From Campylobacterales bacterium (GTDB taxonomy: Bacteria; Campylobacterota; Campylobacteria; Campylobacterales; Sulfurimonadaceae): a stretch of DNA of 64,000 nucleotides. Under the pieces are notes generated by a model, which was not told where the DNA came from, did no database searches, and saw only the letters and a list, made by a program, of their open reading frames with translations. Shown here one piece after another: positions 62,173 through 64,000 of the stretch. Location: positions 103,748 to 167,747 of the forward strand of contig JAFGUB010000052.1 of assembly GCA_016938735.1 (NCBI GenBank). Direction: 5' to 3'. A program made the translations under genes and the position numbers. Within the stretch, counting starts at the first letter, position 1; each line of letters starts with the position of its first letter.

Positions 62173-62418
62173 ATGTTAATCGCGTATCGTACAGACGCAC
62201 CCAAAAAGGCAACCAATCTGAGTATTAATAGTGAGTTGCTTCAAGAAGCGAAAGCTTTAAACATCAATCTTTCTCAAAGCTTTGAAGCGCATCTGGCAGA
62301 TTTAGTGGCTCAAAAACGTGCCGAACAATGGCGTGTCGAGAATCGTGAGTCAATAGAGAAGTACAACGAAGAGGTTTCAAAACGCGGCACTTTCTCCAAA
62401 TCACTGCGGAGATTCTGA
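62173..62418 (+). CDS. ccdA: CcdA-type antitoxin
   Basis: An 81-residue antitoxin: a ribbon-helix-helix N-terminal part (KKATNLSINSELLQEAKALN) and a CcdB-binding tail (EQWRVENRESIEKYNEEVSK, then RGTFSKSLRRF). It shares its last base with the ccdB start. It neutralises CcdB and represses its own operon in the known family. Confidence 0.93.
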   Translation: MLIAYRTDAPKKATNLSINSELLQEAKALNINLSQSFEAHLADLVAQKRAEQWRVENRESIEKYNEEVSKRGTFSKSLRRF

Positions 62419-62723
62419 TGGCGCAGTTTGATGTCTATCGCAATAGTGACCCTGAGGGTAGTGACATCTTCCCGTATCTACTCGATATTCAGGTAGATTT
62501 GCTATCGGATCTCTCCACGCGCGTTGTCGTGCCGCTCACTGCTTCTATCAAACCGATCAAGCATCTCAATCCGATTTTTCAAATTGAAAACAAAGCCTAT
62601 GTGATGATCACGCAAGAGCTAGCCGGAGTGGAGTCTTCTATTTTAGGTGATTATGTCGTCTCCCTCAAAGAGAGGCGCAGTGATATTCTCGCGGCTATCG
62701 ATTTTATGATTACAGGTTTTTGA
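62418..62723 (+). CDS. ccdB: CcdB-type gyrase toxin
   Basis: A 101-residue toxin matching CcdB: MAQFDVYRNSDPEGSDIFPY at the N-terminus and the gyrase-poisoning C-terminal helix ending DFMITGF (classic CcdB ends Trp-Gly-Ile). The terminal residues differ, so activity is not certain. Coupled to ccdA (TGATG). Confidence 0.93.
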   Translation: MAQFDVYRNSDPEGSDIFPYLLDIQVDLLSDLSTRVVVPLTASIKPIKHLNPIFQIENKAYVMITQELAGVESSILGDYVVSLKERRSDILAAIDFMITGF

Positions 62724-62768
62724 TGCGATTCATCTCAAATCCCTTGCACACCTTTTCCAATCTTAGGC

Positions 62769-62778
62769 TTACATGTAA
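62769..62778. repeat. TTACATGTAA copy, intergenic
   Basis: Exact palindrome 45 bases after ccdB. Confidence 0.95.
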
Positions 62779-62853
62779 GCCGCCTCCCTCGTTCCCAACG
62801 TTCCAAGACTGTGAAAGAGCGCCAAAAAAGCTTGATTATGATAATAAACTTAT

Positions 62854-62903
62854 AAAAAGTAGCCTGTCCCCATTTTTTAAAAGTAGCCTGTCCCCATTTT
62901 TTT
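62854..62903 (-). repeat. Two tandem REP-like units
   Basis: Minus-orientation units AAAAAGTAGCCTGTCCCC plus T run at 62854-62878 and a second at 62879-62903, 25-base period. The core is the reverse complement of the units at 53387-53465. They flank the SEC-C gene on one side. Confidence 0.9.
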
Positions 62904-62947
62904 CCCATTTTTTTGTATTGTTATCACCTGACCCCTGTTCTCCTTTG

Positions 62948-63868
62948 TTATCTTCTTTTCTTGCCATGACAGTGTTTATACTTCTTCGAACTACCGCATG
63001 GACAGGGTGCATTCCTACCAACTTTTGGGATAGAGATGGGCGGGGTATCTGATTCCACTGGACGAACCGTTACATTACTAACAGTCATATGCTGATCAGG
63101 TAATAAATAAACCATTGCTGGCATATATGTCTCTGATTTTACACGACTAGTAGAGTAGTCAGTATTTATTGGCTTATTGGGATCACTTGAAATCACAATA
63201 GTTGTCAATTGCTTTCCTATAGTACCTGATGATTTTGGACGATCTGCAATATCTCGGACAATTTCGCAAGCTTTCCCAATAATTGCAGCATCAGGTTTCT
63301 TGTCTGAAAGAAAGGTTCGCAATTCATCTATTTCACTATCTTTCATTGCATGCCAGTTACCTACTCGCTGAACTAACGTTGGGTTTGATTCACCTTCTTT
63401 TGCTGAAGTATAATTGATACTGAATTCTTCTTGAGCCTGAGCAAACGAGGTGTTGTTGGCAAAATTGTGATAATTTGACAATATTGCGCATCCCGGTTTT
63501 ATACATCCATCAAGATTGATAAAACCAGAAAACATTACTGCGAGCTTTTTATGCACCATCGGTATGTTTATTAGCCTTGGATCTTCTCTGAATGTTTTTG
63601 TAGCAGTGACTTTTAGTCGTTCAAGAATTTCACCTATTGTAAAATCTGGTGAAGCAGCATGATGTAGCGCTTTTAATAGCCAATCAATTGTTGAAAAGTT
63701 TTCCCATTTAGCCAAGCCTGTATAGCCAAATGTCATTCTTGCATTCAAACAAACCAAAACACCACATTTATTTGACTCGTCATCAACTAACTTCCCATTA
63801 CAGGATAAACGTCTATCAGATATTTGAGCAACATGCTCACTATTTCCTAATGCAAGTATGAGCGTCAT
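62948..63868 (-). CDS. SEC-C motif protein with proteasome-like N-terminus
   Basis: A 306-residue protein. The C-terminus is a SEC-C zinc motif ([20 protein letters not shown]). Starting at the ATG at 63868, residue 2 is Thr followed by [20 protein letters not shown], which loosely resembles the N-terminal nucleophile strand of proteasome/HslV hydrolases (TTILA..G..AisDRR type); that link is a guess. An ATG at 63898 gives ten more residues; neither has a good ribosome binding site. AT-rich and beside REP-like repeats, so probably acquired. Confidence 0.65.
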   Translation of the reverse strand: MTLILALGNSEHVAQISDRRLSCNGKLVDDESNKCGVLVCLNARMTFGYTGLAKWENFSTIDWLLKALHHAASPDFTIGEILERLKVTATKTFREDPRLINIPMVHKKLAVMFSGFINLDGCIKPGCAILSNYHNFANNTSFAQAQEEFSINYTSAKEGESNPTLVQRVGNWHAMKDSEIDELRTFLSDKKPDAAIIGKACEIVRDIADRPKSSGTIGKQLTTIVISSDPNKPINTDYSTSRVKSETYMPAMVYLLPDQHMTVSNVTVRPVESDTPPISIPKVGRNAPCPCGSSKKYKHCHGKKRR

Positions 63869-63975
63869 AGTACAGCAAGGTAAAAAATGCCGTAGCATAA
63901 AGGTTCAATGGTGAATTGAACTTCAAAAACATTTACTATTTTCATTATTTTCATGTTGACACCTCTCTTTGAGAA

Positions 63976-64000
63976 TAAATAAAGGGAAATAAAGGGGACA
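63976..64000 (+). repeat. REP-like unit cut by the window end
   Basis: A partial AAATAAAGGG (63976-63985) is followed by AAATAAAGGGGACA (63987-64000), the same start as the units at 53387 and 53427. It is inverted relative to 62854-62903, so the SEC-C gene lies between inverted copies. Confidence 0.75.

Overview
The window looks like a chromosome segment of an environmental, nitrogen-fixing Campylobacterota bacterium (formerly Epsilonproteobacteria). The assignment rests on gene families: a nifHDK cluster, the futalosine menaquinone gene mqnD, fliQ, ccoG behind a resolvase-like gene, a Helicobacter HpaA-type lipoprotein, and a CpxP/two-component trio. Base composition is clearly GC-richer than most of that phylum, so I do not name a genus. 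Coding density is high and many genes share ATGA, TGATG or TAATG junctions.

Layout. 1-5.1 kb: the end of an unknown gene, dgkA, then nifH - a 119-aa unknown gene - nifD - nifK on the minus strand. 5.3-7.9 kb: mnmH-selD (tRNA selenouridine) and a HAD phosphatase. 7956-15944: a tRNA-Leu(CAG) gene carrying a roughly 7.9-kb integrated element with a tyrosine integrase, excisionase-like protein, HNH nuclease and a run of small HTH and hypothetical genes, bounded by a 19-bp direct repeat; the displaced original 3' half of the tRNA lies at the far end. 16-24.9 kb: Spy/CpxP-like protein with its two-component system, cytochrome c, cdsA-dxr, tsaD, tpx. 25-31 kb: outer-membrane protein, AMIN protein, FtsB-like protein, eno, recA, mqnD-fliQ-murB. 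31-39.6 kb: trpB, a resolvase-derived regulator with ccoG, Hpt/HDOD and GGDEF/EAL-like signalling proteins, purM. 40-46.4 kb: a surface-polysaccharide cluster (WecA-like transferase, gmd, fcl, manC, ugd) interrupted by a ParE-type toxin-antitoxin pair. 46.6-52 kb: a run starting with hypF and ending with a TonB-dependent receptor, preceded by BrnTA. 52-64 kb: HpaA-like lipoprotein framed by REP-like repeats, ABC-F ATPase, MscL, HemD, a succinate dehydrogenase/fumarate reductase pair, a large unknown protein, CcdAB and a SEC-C protein next to the same REP-like repeats.

The most striking signal belongs to no gene. The 10-bp palindrome TTACATGTAA occurs 33 times exactly (hand count), and a further 14 sites keep the TACATGTA core; less than one exact copy is expected by chance. 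It lies inside genes on both strands, where it is read as Leu-His-Val or Thr-Cys-Lys/Asn, and also between genes. At four intergenic places it sits 4-12 bp beside a REP-like repeat with the core GGGGACAGGCTACTTT. Inverted copies of that repeat frame the HpaA-like gene and apparently the SEC-C gene. This dispersed palindrome and its link to the REP-like repeat are my best candidates for something undescribed.
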